A stretch of 64,000 nucleotides of DNA, taken from Membranipora membranacea (Eukaryota > Bryozoa > Gymnolaemata > Cheilostomatida > Membraniporidae). The stretch lies in the NCBI GenBank assembly GCA_914767715.1, contig OU612070.1, forward strand, positions 13,471,501 through 13,535,500, written 5' to 3'. Under the pieces are notes generated by a model. It was not told where the DNA came from. It saw only the letters and a program-made list of their open reading frames with translations, and ran no database searches. Positions 12,548-24,900 of this stretch are shown here, in pieces. The first letter of the stretch is position 1. Each line of letters opens with the position of its first letter. The position numbers and the translations under genes are program-made.

Positions 12548-15500
12548 ATGCTTTTTTTTCGGACAGATCAAAAAATAGATTTGCTTCTAACTAACCTCAT
12601 AAGGAGGAGCAACTCCTGCTCATCCCGAATCTGCAGACCGTTTGGCTCTGCAGCTTTTCGTTCTCCGTCAGCGTCCGTTTTAATTAGGGCCACTTTTGCT
12701 ATAAAAAACATGCCAAACGGCAGCATCGAAAAATTAAATCTCTGTTGGATTCTTATCAAACTTCGACCAGTTCAAGCTCTTATTGCCCTCATTCAACACG
12801 CCGAATATTGGAATCCTCGGATTAACAGGGGGGTCACAACGCTGACTTGAAAATCCAAAAATTATACCAAGTGAGGGTATCATGCTTTTTTTTCGGCCAG
12901 ATCAAAAAATAGATTTGCTTCTAACTAACCTCATAAGGAGGAGCAACTCCTGCTCATCCCGAATCTGCAGACCGTTTGGCTCTGCGGCTTTTCGTTCTCC
13001 GTCAGCGTCCGTTTTAATTAGGGCCACTTTTGCTATAAAAAAACATGCCAAACGGCAGCATCGAAAAATTAAATCTCTGTTGGATTCTTATCAAACTCCG
13101 ACCAGTTCAAGCTCTTATTGCCCTTATTCAACACGCCGAATATTGGAATCCTCGGATTAACAGGGGGGTCACAACGCTGACTTGAAAATCCAAAAATTAT
13201 ACCAAGGGAGGGTATCATGCTTTTTTTTCAGCCAGATCAAAAAATAGATTTGCTTCTAACTAACCTCATAAGGAGGAGCAACTCCTGCTCATAACGAATC
13301 TGCAGACCGTTTGGCTCTGCGGCTTTTCGTTCTCCGTCAGCGTCCGTTTTAATTAGGGCCACTTTTGCTATAAAAAAACATGCCAAACGGCAGCATCGAA
13401 AAATTAAATCTCTGTTGGATTCTTATCAAACTCCGACCAGTTCAAGCTCTTATTGCCCTCATTCAACACGCCGAATATTGGAATCCTCGGATTAACAGGG
13501 GGGCACAACGCTGACTTGAAAATCCAAAAATTATACCAAGGGAGGGTATCATGCTTTTTTTTCGGACAGATCAAAAAATAGATTTGCTTCTAACTAACCT
13601 CATAAGGAGGAGCAACTCCTGCTCATCCCGAATCTGCAGACCGTTTGGCTCTGCAGCTTTTCGTTCTCCGTCAGCGTCCGTTTTAATTAGGGCCACTTTT
13701 GCTATAAAAAACATGCCAAACGGCAGCATCGAAAAATTAAATCTCTGTTGGATTCTTATCAAACTTCGACCAGTTCAAGCTCTTATTGCCCTCATTCAAC
13801 ACGCCGAATATTGGAATCCTCGGATTAACAGGGGGGTCACAACGCTGACTTGAAAATCCAAAAATTATACCAAGGGAGGGTATCATGCTTTTTTTTCGGC
13901 CAGATCAAAAAATAGATTTGCTTCTAACTAACCTCATAAGGAGGAGCAACTCCTGCTCATCCCAAATCTGCAGACCGTTTGGCTCTGCGGCTTTTCGTTC
14001 TCCGTCAGCGTCCGTTTTAATTAGGGCCACTTTTGCTATAAAAAAACATGCCAAACGGCAGCATCGAAAAATTAACTCTCTGTTGGATTCTTATCAAACT
14101 CCGACCAGTTCAAGCTCTTATTGCCCTTATTCAACACGCCGAATATTGGAATCCTCGGATTAACAGGGGGGTCACAACGCTGACTTGAAAATCCAAAAAT
14201 TATACCAAGGGAGGGTATCATGCTTTTTTTTCGGCCAGATCAAAAAATAGATTTGCTTCTTACTAATCTCATAAGGAGGAGCAACTCCTGCTCATCCCGA
14301 ATCTGCAGACCGTTTGGCTCTGCGGCTTTTCGTTCTCCGTCAGCGTCCGTTTTATTTAGGGCCACTTTTGCTATAAAAAAAACATGCCAAACGGCAGCAT
14401 CGAAAAATTAAATCTCTGTTGGATTCTTATCAAACTCCGACCAGTTCAAGCTCTTATTGCCCTCATTCAACACGCCGAATATTGGAATCCTCGGATTAAC
14501 AGGGGGGTCACAACGCTGACTTGAAAATCCAAAATTTATACCAAAGGAGGGTATCATGCTTTTTTTCGGCCAGATCAAAAAATAGATTTTCTTCTAACTA
14601 ACCTCATAAGGAGGAGCAACTCCTGCTCATCCCGAATCTGCAGACCGTTTGGCTCTGCGGCTTTTCGTTCTCCGTCAGCGTCCGTTTTAATTAGGGCCAC
14701 TTTTGCTATAAATAAACATGCCAAACGGCAGCATCGAAAAATTAAATCTCTGTTGGATTCTTATCAAACTCCGACCAGTTCAAGCTCTTATTGCCCTCAT
14801 TCAACACGCCGAATATTGGAATCCTCGGATTAACAGGGGGGTCACAACGCTGACTTGAAAATCCAAAAATTATACCAAGGGAGGGTATCATGCTTTTTTT
14901 TCGGCCAGATCAAAAAATAGATTTGCTTCTAACTAACCTCATAAAGAGGAGCAACTCCTGCTCATCCCGAATCTGCAGACCGTTTGGCTCTGCGGCTTTT
15001 CGTTCTCCGTCAGCGTCCGTTTTAATTAGGGCCACTTTTGCGATAAAAAAACATGCCAAACGGCAGCATCGAAAAATTAAATCTCTGTTGGATTTTTATC
15101 AAACTCCGACCAGTTCAAGCTCTTATTGCCCTCATTCAACACGCCGAATATTGGAATCCTCGGATTAACAGGGGGGTCACAACGCTGACTTGAAAATCCA
15201 AAAATTATACCAAGGGAGGGTATCATGCTTTTTTTTCGGCCATATCAAAAAATAGATTTGCTTCTAACTAACCTCATAAGGAGGAGCAACTCCTGCTCAT
15301 CCCGAATCTGCAGACCGTTTGGCTCTGCGGCTTTTCGTTCTCCGTCAGCGTTCGTTTTAATTAGGGCCACTTTTGCCATAAAAAAACATGCCAAACGGCA
15401 GCATCGAAAAATTAAATCTCTGTTAAATTCTTATCAAACTCCGACCAGTTCAAGCTCTTATTGCCCTCATTCAACACGCCGAATATTGGAATCCTCGGAT

Positions 15501-17235
15501 TAACAGGGGGGTCACAACGCTGACTTGAAAATCCAAAAATTATACCAAGGGAGGGTATCATGCTTTTTTTTCGGCCAGATCAAAAAATAGATTTGCTTCT
15601 AACTAACCTCATAAGGAGGAGCAACTCCTGCTCATCCCGAATCTGCAGACCGTTTGGCTCTGCGGCTTTTCGTTTTCCGTCAGCGTCCGTTTTAATTTCG
15701 GCCACTTTTGCTATAAAAAACCATGCCAAACGGCAGCATCGAAAAATTAAATCTCTGTTGGATTCTTATCAAACTCCGACCAGTTCAAGCTCTTATTGCC
15801 CTCATTCAACACGCCGAATATTGGAATCCTCGGATTAACAGGGGGGTCACAACGCTGTCTTGAAAATCCAAAAATTATACCAAGGGAGGGTATCATGCTT
15901 TTTTTTCGGCCAGATCAAAAAATAGATTTGCTTCTAACTAACCTCATAAGGAGGAGCAACTCCTGCTCATCCCGAATCTGCAGACCGTTTGGCTCTGCGG
16001 CTTTTCGTTCTCCGTCAGCGTCCGTTTTAATTAGGGCCACTTTTGCTATAAAAAAACATGCCAAACGGCAGCATCGAAAAATTAAATCTCTGTTGGATTC
16101 TTATCAAACTCCGACCAGTTCAAGCTCTTATTGCCCTCATTCAACACGCCGAATATTGGAATCCTCGAATTAACAGGGGGGTCACAACGCTGACTTGAAA
16201 ATCCAAAAATTATACCAAAGGAGGGTATCATGCTTTTTTTTCGGCCAGATCAAAAAATAGATTTGCTTCTAACTAACCTCATAAGGAGGAGCAACTCCTG
16301 CTCATCCCGAATCTGCAGACCGTTTGGCTCTGCGGCTTTTCGTTCTCCGTCAGCGTCCGTTTTAATTAGGGCCACTTTTGCTATAAAAAAACATGCCAAA
16401 CGGCAGCATCGAAAAATTAAATCTCTGTTGGATTCTTATCAAACTCCGACCAGTTCAAGCTCTTATTGCCCTCATTCAACACGCCGAATATTGGAATCCT
16501 CGGATTAACAGCGGGGGTCACAACGCTGACTTGAAAATCCAAAAATTATACCAAGGGAGGGTATCATGCTTTTTTTTCGGCCAGATCAAAAAATAGACTT
16601 GCTTCTAACTAACCTCATAAGGAGGAGCAACTCCTGCTCATCCCGAATCTGCAGACCGTTTGGCTCTGCGGCTTTTCGTTCTCCGTCAGCGTCCGTTTTA
16701 ATTAGGGCCACTTTTGCTATAAATAAACATGCCAAACGGCAGCATCGAAAAATTAAATCTCTGTTGGATTCTTATCAAACTCCGACCAGTTCAAGCTCTT
16801 ATTGCCCTCATTCAACACGCCGAATATTGGAATCCTCGGATTAACAGGGGGGTCACAACGCTGACTTGAAAATCCAAAAATTATACCAAGGGAGGGTATC
16901 ATGCTTTTTTTTCGGCCAGATCAAAAAATAGATTTGCTTCTAACCAACCTCATAAGGAGGAGCAACTCCTGCTCATCTCGAATCTGCAGACCGTTTGGCT
17001 CTGCGGCTTTTCGTTCTCCGTCAGCGTCCGTTTTAATTAGGGCCACTTTTGCTATAAAAAAACATGCCAAACGGCAGCATCGAAAAATTAAATCTCTGTT
17101 GGATTCTTATCAAACTCCGACCAGTTCAAGCTCTTATTGCCCTCATTCAACACGCCGAATATTGGAATCCTCGAATTAACAGGGGGGTCACAACGCTGAC
17201 TTGAAAATCTAAAAATTATACCAAGGGAGGGTATC
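12548..17235. repeat. 15-monomer HOR, copy 3, partial (14 monomers)
   Basis: Units 12548 to 16230 match copy 2 at a 6,698-bp offset (5850 to 9532). Units 16566 and 16901 match 11544 and 11879 at 5,022 bp, which equals 6,698 minus 1,676, so the nested pentamer is missing here. The match weakens at 17236, whose A tract is uninterrupted where 12214 has AAATAAAC. The last units (16230-17235) are also the start of the next, 17-monomer HOR, so the two HOR systems overlap. Confidence 0.82.
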
Positions 17236-18240
17236 ATGCTTTTTTTTCGGCCAGATCAAAAAATAGATTTGCTTCTAACTAACCTCATAAGGAGGAGCAA
17301 CTCCTGCTCATCCCGAATCTGCAGACCGTTTGGCTCTGCGGCTTTTCGTTCTCCGTCAGCGTCCGTTTTAATTAGGGCCACTTTTGCTATAAAAAAACAT
17401 GCCAAACGGCAGCATCGAAAAATTAAATCTCTGTTGGATTCTTATCAAACTCCGACCAGTTCAAGCTCTTATTGCCCTCATTCAACACGCCGAATATTGG
17501 AATCCTCGGATTAACAGGGGGGTCACAACGCTGACTTGAAAATCCAAAAATTATACCAAGGGAGGGTATCATGCTTTTTTTTCGGCCAGATCAAAAAATA
17601 GATTTGCTTCTAACTAACCTCATAAGGAGGAGCAACTCCTGCTCATCCCGAATCTGCAGACCGTTTGGCTCTGCGGCTTTTCGTTCTCCGTCAGCGTCCG
17701 TTTTAATTAGGGCCACTTTTGCTATAAATAAACATGCCAAACGGCAGCATCGAAAAATTAAATCTCTGTTGGATTCTTATCAAACTCCGACCAGTTCAAG
17801 CTCTTATTGCCCTCATTCAACACGCCGAATATTGGAATCCTCGGATTAACAGGGGGGTCACAACGCTGACTTGAAAATCCAAAAATTATACCAAGGGAGG
17901 GTATCATGCTTTTTTTTCGGCCAGATCAAAAAATAGATTTGCTTCTAACTAACCTCATAAGGAGGAGCAACTCCTGCTCATCCCGAATCTGCAGACCGTT
18001 TGGCTCTGCGGCTTTTCGTTCTCCGTCAGCGTCCGTTTTAATTAGGGCCACTTTTGCTATAAATAAACATGCCAAACGGCAGCATCGAAAAATTAAATCT
18101 CTGTTGGATTCTTATCAAACTCCGACCAGTTCAAGCTCTTATTGCCCTCATTCAACACGCCGAATATCGGAATCCTCGGATTAACAGGGGGGTCACAACG
18201 CTGACTTGAAAATCCAAAAATTATACCAAGGGAGGGTATC

Positions 18241-20250
18241 ATGCTTTTTTTTCGGCCAGATCAAAAAATTGATTTGCTTCTAACTAACCTCATAAGGAGG
18301 AGCAACTCCTGCTCATCCCGAATCTGCAGACCGTTTGGCTCTGCGGCTTTTCGTTCTCCGTCAGCGTTCGTTTTAATTAGGGCCACTTTTGCTATAAAAA
18401 AACATGCCAAACGGCAGCATCGAAAAATTAAATCTCTGTTAAATTCTTATCAAACTCCGACCAGTTCAAGCTCTTATTGCCCTCATTCAACACGCCGAAT
18501 ATTGGAATCCTCGGATTAACAGGGGGGTCACAACGCTGACTTGAAAATCCAAAAATTATACCAAGGGAGGGTATCATGCTTTTTTTTCGGCCAGATCAAA
18601 AAATAGATTTGCTTCTAACTAACCTCATAAGGAGGAGCAACTCCTGCTCATCCCGAATCTGCAGACCGTTTGGCTCTGCGGCTTTTCGTTCTCCGTCAGC
18701 GTCCGTTTTAATTAGGGCCACTTTTGCTATAAATAAACATGCCAAACGGCAGCATCGAAAAATTAAATCTCTGTTGGATTCTTATCAAACTCCGACCAGG
18801 TCAAGCTCTTATTGCCCTCATTCAACACGCCGAATATTGGAATCCTCGGATTAACAGGGGGGTCACAACGCTGACTTGAAAATCCAAAAATTATACCAAG
18901 GGAGGGTATCATGCTTTTTTTTCGGCCAGATCAAAAAATAGATTTGCTTCTAACTAACCTCATAAGGAGGAGCAACTCCTGCTCATCCCGAATCTGCAGA
19001 CCGTTTGGCTCTGCGGCTTTTCGTTCTCCGTCAGCGTCCGTTTTAATTAGGGCCACTTTTGCGATAAAAAAACATGCCAAACGGCAGCATCGAAAAATTA
19101 AATCTCTTTTGGATTTTTATCAAACTCCGACCAGTTCAAGCTCTTATTGCCCTCATTCAACACGCCGAATATTGGAATCCTCGGATTAACAGGGGGGTCA
19201 CAACGCTGACTTGAAAATCCAAAAATTATACCAAGGGAGGGTATCATGCTTTTTTTTCGGCCAGATCAAAAAATAGATTTGCTTCTAACTAACCTCATAA
19301 GGAGGAGCAACTCCTGCTCATCCCGAATCTGCAGACCGTTTGGCTCTGCGGCTTTTCGTTCTCCGTCAGCGTCCGTTTTAATTAGGGCCACTTTTGCTAT
19401 AAAAAAACATGCCAAACGGCAGCATCGAAAAATTAAATCTCTGTTAAATTCTTATCAAACTCCGACCAGTTCAAGCTCTTATTGCCCTCATTCAACACGC
19501 CGAATATTGGAATCCTCGGATTAACAGGGGGGTCACAACGCTGACTTGAAAATCCAAAAATTATACCAAGGGAGGGTATCATGCTTTTTTTTCGGCCAGA
19601 TCAAAAAATAGATTTGCTTCTAACTAACCTCATAAGGAGGAGCAACTCCTGCTCATCCCGAATCTGCAGACCGTTTGGCTCTGCGGCTTTTCGTTCTCCG
19701 TCAGCGTCCGTTTTAATTAGGGCCACTTTTGCTATAAATAAACATGCCAAACGGCAGCATCGAAAAATTAAATCTCTGTTGGATTCTTATCAAACTCCGA
19801 CCAGGTCAAGCTCTTATTGCCCTCATTCAACACGCCGAATATTGGAATCCTCGGATTAACAGGGGGGTCACAACGCTGACTTGAAAATCCAAAAATTATA
19901 CCAAGGGAGGGTATCATGCTTTTTTTTCGGCCAGATCAAAAAATAGATTTGCTTCTAACTAACCTCATAAGGAGGAGCAACTCCTGCTCATCCCGAATCT
20001 GCAGACCGTTTGGCTCTGCGGCTTTTCGTTCTCCGTCAGCGTCCGTTTTAATTAGGGCCACTTTTGCGATAAAAAAACATGCCAAACGGCAGCATCGAAA
20101 AATTAAATCTCTTTTGGATTTTTATCAAACTCCGACCAGTTCAAGCTCTTATTGCCCTCATTCAACACGCCGAATATTGGAATCCTCGGATTAACAGGGG
20201 GGTCACAACGCTGACTTGAAAATCCAAAAATTATACCAAGGGAGGGTATC
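18241..20250. repeat. Trimer tandem duplication (2 x 1,005 bp)
   Basis: Units 18241, 18576 and 18911 recur as 19246, 19581 and 19916. Shared variants are GTTAAATTC, CCAGGTCAAGC and the pair GCGATAAAA with CTTTTGGATTTTTATC. The downstream HOR copy (23937-24941) has this trimer only once, so it was gained in this copy or lost in the other. Confidence 0.88.
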
Positions 20251-21590
20251 ATGCTTTTTTTTCGGCCAGATCAAAAAATAGATTTGCTTCTAACTAACCT
20301 CATAAGGAGGAGCAACTCCTGCTCATCCCGAATCTGCAGACCGTTTGGCTCTGCGGCTTTTCGTTCTCCGTCAGCGTCCGTTTTAATTAGGGCCACTTTT
20401 GCTATAAAAAAACATGCCAAACGGCAGCATCGAAAAATTAAATCTCTGTTGGATTCTTATCAAACTCCGACCAGTTCAAGCTCTTATTGCCCTCATTCAA
20501 CACGCCGAATATTGGAATCCTCGGATTAACAGGGGGGTCACAACGCTGACTTGAAAATCCAAAAATTATACCAAGGGAGGGTATCATGCTTTTTTTTCGG
20601 CCAGATCAAAAAATAGATTTGCTTCTAACTAACCTCATAAGGAGGAGCAACTCCTGCTCATCCCGAATCTGCAGACCGTTTGGCTCTGCGGCTTTTCGTT
20701 CTCCGTCAGCGTCCGTTTTAATTAGGGCCACTTTTGCTATAAAAAAACATGCCAAACGGCAGCATCGAAAAATTAAATCTCTGTTGGATTCTTATCAAAC
20801 TCCGACCAGTTCAAGCTCTTATTGCCCTCATTCAACACGCCGAATATCGGAATCCTCGGATTAACAGGGGGGTCACAACGCTGACTTGAAAATCCAAAAG
20901 TTATACCAAGGGAGGGTATCATGCTTTTTTTTCGGCCAGATCAAAAAATAGATTTGCTTCTAACTAACCTCATAAGGAGGAGCAACTCCTGCTCATCCCG
21001 AATCTGCAGACCGTTTGGCTCTGCGGCTTTTCGTTCCCCGTCAGCGTCCGTTTTAATTAGGGCCACTTTTGCTATAAAAAAACATGCCAAACGGCAGCAT
21101 CGAAAAATTAAATCTCTGTTGGATTCTTATCAAACTCCGACCAGTTCAAGCTCTTATTGCCCTCATTCAACACGCCGAATATTGGAATCCTCGGATTAAC
21201 AGGGGGGTCACAACGCTGACTTGAAAATCCAAAAATTATGCCAAGGGAGGGTATCATGCTTTTTTTTCGGCCAGATCAAAAAATAGATTTGCTTCTAACT
21301 AACCTCATAAGGAGGAGCAACTCCTGCTCATCCCGAATCTGCAGACCGTTTGGCTCTGCGGCTTTTCGTTCTCCGTCAGCGTCCGTTTTAATTAGGGCCA
21401 CTTTTGCTATAAAAAAACATGCCAAACGGCAGCATCGAAAAATTAAATCTCTGTTGGATTCTTATCAAACTCCGACCAGTTCAAGCTCTTATTGCCCTCA
21501 TTCAACACGCCGAATATTGGAATCCTCGGATTAACAGGGGGGTCACAACGCTGACTTGAAAATCCAAAAATCATACCAAGGGAGGGTATC

Positions 21591-21925
21591 ATGCTTTTTT
21601 TTCGGCCAGATCAAAAAATAGATTTGCTTCTAACTAACCTCATAAGGAGGAGCAACTCCTGCTCATCCCGAATCTGCAGACCGTTTGGCTCTGCGGCTTT
21701 TCGTTCTCCGTCAGCGTCCGTTTTAATTAGGGCCACTTTTGCTATAAAAAAACATGCCAAACGGCACCATCGGAAAATTAAATCTCTGTTGGATTCTTAT
21801 CAAACTCCGACCAGTTCAAGCTCTTATTGCCCTCATTCAACACGCCGAATATTGGAATCCTCGAATTAACAGGGGGGTCACAACGCTGACTTGAAAATCT
21901 AAAAATTATACCAAAGGAGGGTATC
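21591..21925. repeat. Hybrid monomer at the 17-mer HOR junction
   Basis: The front half matches unit 26281 (CGGCACCATCGG, changed bases 21767 and 21773). The tail matches unit 15895 (CTCGAATTAAC, changed base 21864, followed by CCAAAGGAGGG). Exchange lies between 21774 and 21863. The unit before the HOR (15895) and the last unit of copy 2 (26281) are exactly the two expected parents of an unequal exchange that produced the tandem duplication. Confidence 0.82.
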
Positions 21926-24900
21926 ATGCTTTTTTTTCGGCCAGATCAAAAAATAGATTTGCTTCTAACTAACCTCATAAGGAGGAGCAACTCCTGCTCA
22001 TCCCGAATCTGCAGACCGTTTGGCTCTGCGGCTTTTCGTTCTCCGTCAGCGTCCGTTTTAATTAGGGCCACTTTTGCTATAAAAAAACATGCCAAACGGC
22101 AGCATCGAAAAATTAAATCTCTGTTGGATTCTTATCAAACTCCGACCAGTTCAAGCTCTTATTGCCCTCATTCAACACGCCGAATATTGGAATCCTCGGA
22201 TTAACAGCGGGGGTCACAACGCTGACTTGAAAATCCAAAAATTATACCAAGGGAGGGTATCATGCTTTTTTTTCGGCCAGATCAAAAAATAGATTTGCTT
22301 CTAACTAACCTCATAAGGAGGAGCAACTCCTGCTCATCCCGAATCTGCAGACCGTTTGGCTCTGCGGCTTTTCGTTCTCCGTCAGCGTCCGTTTTAATTA
22401 GGGCCACTTTTGCTATAAATAAACATGCCAAACGGCAGCATCGAAAAATTAAATCTCTGTTGGATTCTTATCAAACTCCGACCAGTTCAAGCTCTTATTG
22501 CCCTCATTCAACACGCCGAATATTGGAATCCTCGGATTAACAGGGGGGTCACAACGCTGACTTGAAAATCCAAAAATTATACCAAGGGAGGGTATCATGC
22601 TTTTTTTTCGGCCAGATCAAAAAATAGATTTGCTTCTAACCAACCTCATAAGGAGGAGCAACTCCTGCTCATCTCGAATCTGCAGACCGTTTGGCTCTGC
22701 GGCTTTTCGTTCTCCGTCAGCGTCCGTTTTAATTAGGGCCACTTTTGCTATAAAAAAACATGCCAAACGGCAGCATCGAAAAATTAAATCTCTGTTGGAT
22801 TCTTATCAAACTCCGACCAGTTCAAGCTCTTATTGCCCTCATTCAACACGCCGAATATTGGAATCCTCGAATTAACAGGGGGGTCACAACGCTGACTTGA
22901 AAATCTAAAAATTATACCAAGGGAGGGTATCATGCTTTTTTTTCGGCCAGATCAAAAAATAGATTTGCTTCTAACTAACCTCATAAGGAGGAGCAACTCC
23001 TGCTCATCCCGAATCTGCAGACCGTTTGGCTCTGCGGCTTTTCGTTCTCCGTCAGCGTCCGTTTTAATTAGGGCCACTTTTGCTATTAAAAAACATGCCA
23101 AACGGCAGCATCGAAAAATTAAATCTCTGTTGGATTCTTATCAAACTCCGACCAGTTCAAGCTCTTATTGCCCTCATTCAACACGCCGAATATTGGAATC
23201 CTCGGATTAACAGGGGGGTCACAACGCTGACTTGAAAATCCAAAAATTATACCAAGGGAGGGTATCATGCTTTTTTTTCGGCCAGATCAAAAAATAGATT
23301 TGCTTCTAACTAACCTCATAAGGAGGAGCAACTCCTGCTCATCCCGAATCTGCAGACCGTTTGGCTCTGCGGCTTTTCGTTCTCCGTCAGCGTCCGTTTT
23401 AATTAGGGCCACTTTTGCTATAAATAAACATGCCAAACGGCAGCATCGAAAAATTAAATCTCTGTTGGATTCTTATCAAACTCCGACCAGTTCAAGCTCT
23501 TATTGCCCTCATTCAACACGCCGAATATTGGAATCCTCGGATTAACAGGGGGGTCACAACGCTGACTTGAAAATCCAAAAATTATACCAAGGGAGGGTAT
23601 CATGCTTTTTTTTCGGCCAGATCAAAAAATAGATTTGCTTCTAACTAACCTCATAAGGAGGAGCAACTCCTGCTCATCCCGAATCTGCAGACCGTTTGGC
23701 TCTGCGGCTTTTCGTTCTCCGTCAGCGTCCGTTTTAATTAGGGCCACTTTTGCTATAAATAAACATGCCAAACGGCAGCATCGAAAAATTAAATCTCTGT
23801 TGGATTCTTATCAAACTCCGACCAGTTCAAGCTCTTATTGCCCTCATTCAACACGCCGAATATCGGAATCCTCGGATTAACAGGGGGGTCACAACGCTGA
23901 CTTGAAAATCCAAAAATTATACCAAGGGAGGGTATCATGCTTTTTTTTCGGCCAGATCAAAAAATTGATTTGCTTCTAACTAACCTCATAAGGAGGAGCA
24001 ACTCCTGCTCATCCCGAATCTGCAGACCGTTTGGCTCTGCGGCTTTTCGTTCTCCGTCAGCGTTCGTTTTAATTAGGGCCACTTTTGCTATAAAAAAACA
24101 TGCCAAACGGCAGCATCGAAAAATTAAATCTCTGTTAAATTCTTATCAAACTCCGACCAGTTCAAGCTCTTATTGCCCTCATTCAACACGCCGAATATTG
24201 GAATCCTCGGATTAACAGGGGGGTCACAACGCTGACTTGAAAATCCAAAAATTATACCAAGGGAGGGTATCATGCTTTTTTTTCGGCCAGATCAAAGAAT
24301 AGATTTGCTTCTAACTAACCTCATAAGGAGGAGCAACTCCTGCTCATCCCGAATCTGCAGACCGTTTGGCTCTGCGGCTTTTCGTTCTCCGTCAGCGTCC
24401 GTTTTAATTAGGGCCACTTTTGCTATAAATAAACATGCCAAACGGCAGCATCGAAAAATTAAATCTCTGTTGGATTCTTATCAAACTCCGACCAGGTCAA
24501 GCTCTTATTGCCCTCATTCAACACGCCGAATATTGGAATCCTCGGATTAACAGGGGGGTCACAACGCTGACTTGAAAATCCAAAAATTATACCAAGGGAG
24601 GGTATCATGCTTTTTTTTCGGCCAGATCAAAAAATAGATTTGCTTCTAACTAACCTCATAAGGAGGAGCAACTCCTGCTCATCCCGAATCTGCAGACCGT
24701 TTGGCTCTGCGGCTTTTCGTTCTCCGTCAGCGTCCGTTTTAATTAGGGCCACTTTTGCGATAAAAAAACATGCCAAACGGCAGCATCGAAAAATTAAATC
24801 TCTTTTGGATTTTTATCAAACTCCGACCAGTTCAAGCTCTTATTGCCCTCATTCAACACGCCGAATATTGGAATCCTCGGATTAACAGGGGGGTCACAAC

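Larger units (their letters stand above)
16230..21925. repeat. 17-monomer HOR, copy 1 (5,696 bp)
   Basis: Unit starts run every 335-336 bp from 16230 to 21591. Units 16230-18911 recur 5,696 bp downstream (21926-24607) with shared markers: the extra C in the G tract (16512/22208), AACCAACCTC of 16901/22597, CGAATATCGG of 17906/23602, AAAAAATTGATT of 18241/23937 and CCAGGTCAAGC of 18576/24272. Units 20251-21591 recur at 4,691 or 4,690 bp (24942-26281), sharing CGAATATCGG, CAAAAGTTATACC, GTTCCCCGTC, AATTATGCC and CGGCACCATCGG. The drop in offset equals the internal 1,005-bp trimer duplication. Confidence 0.88.
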
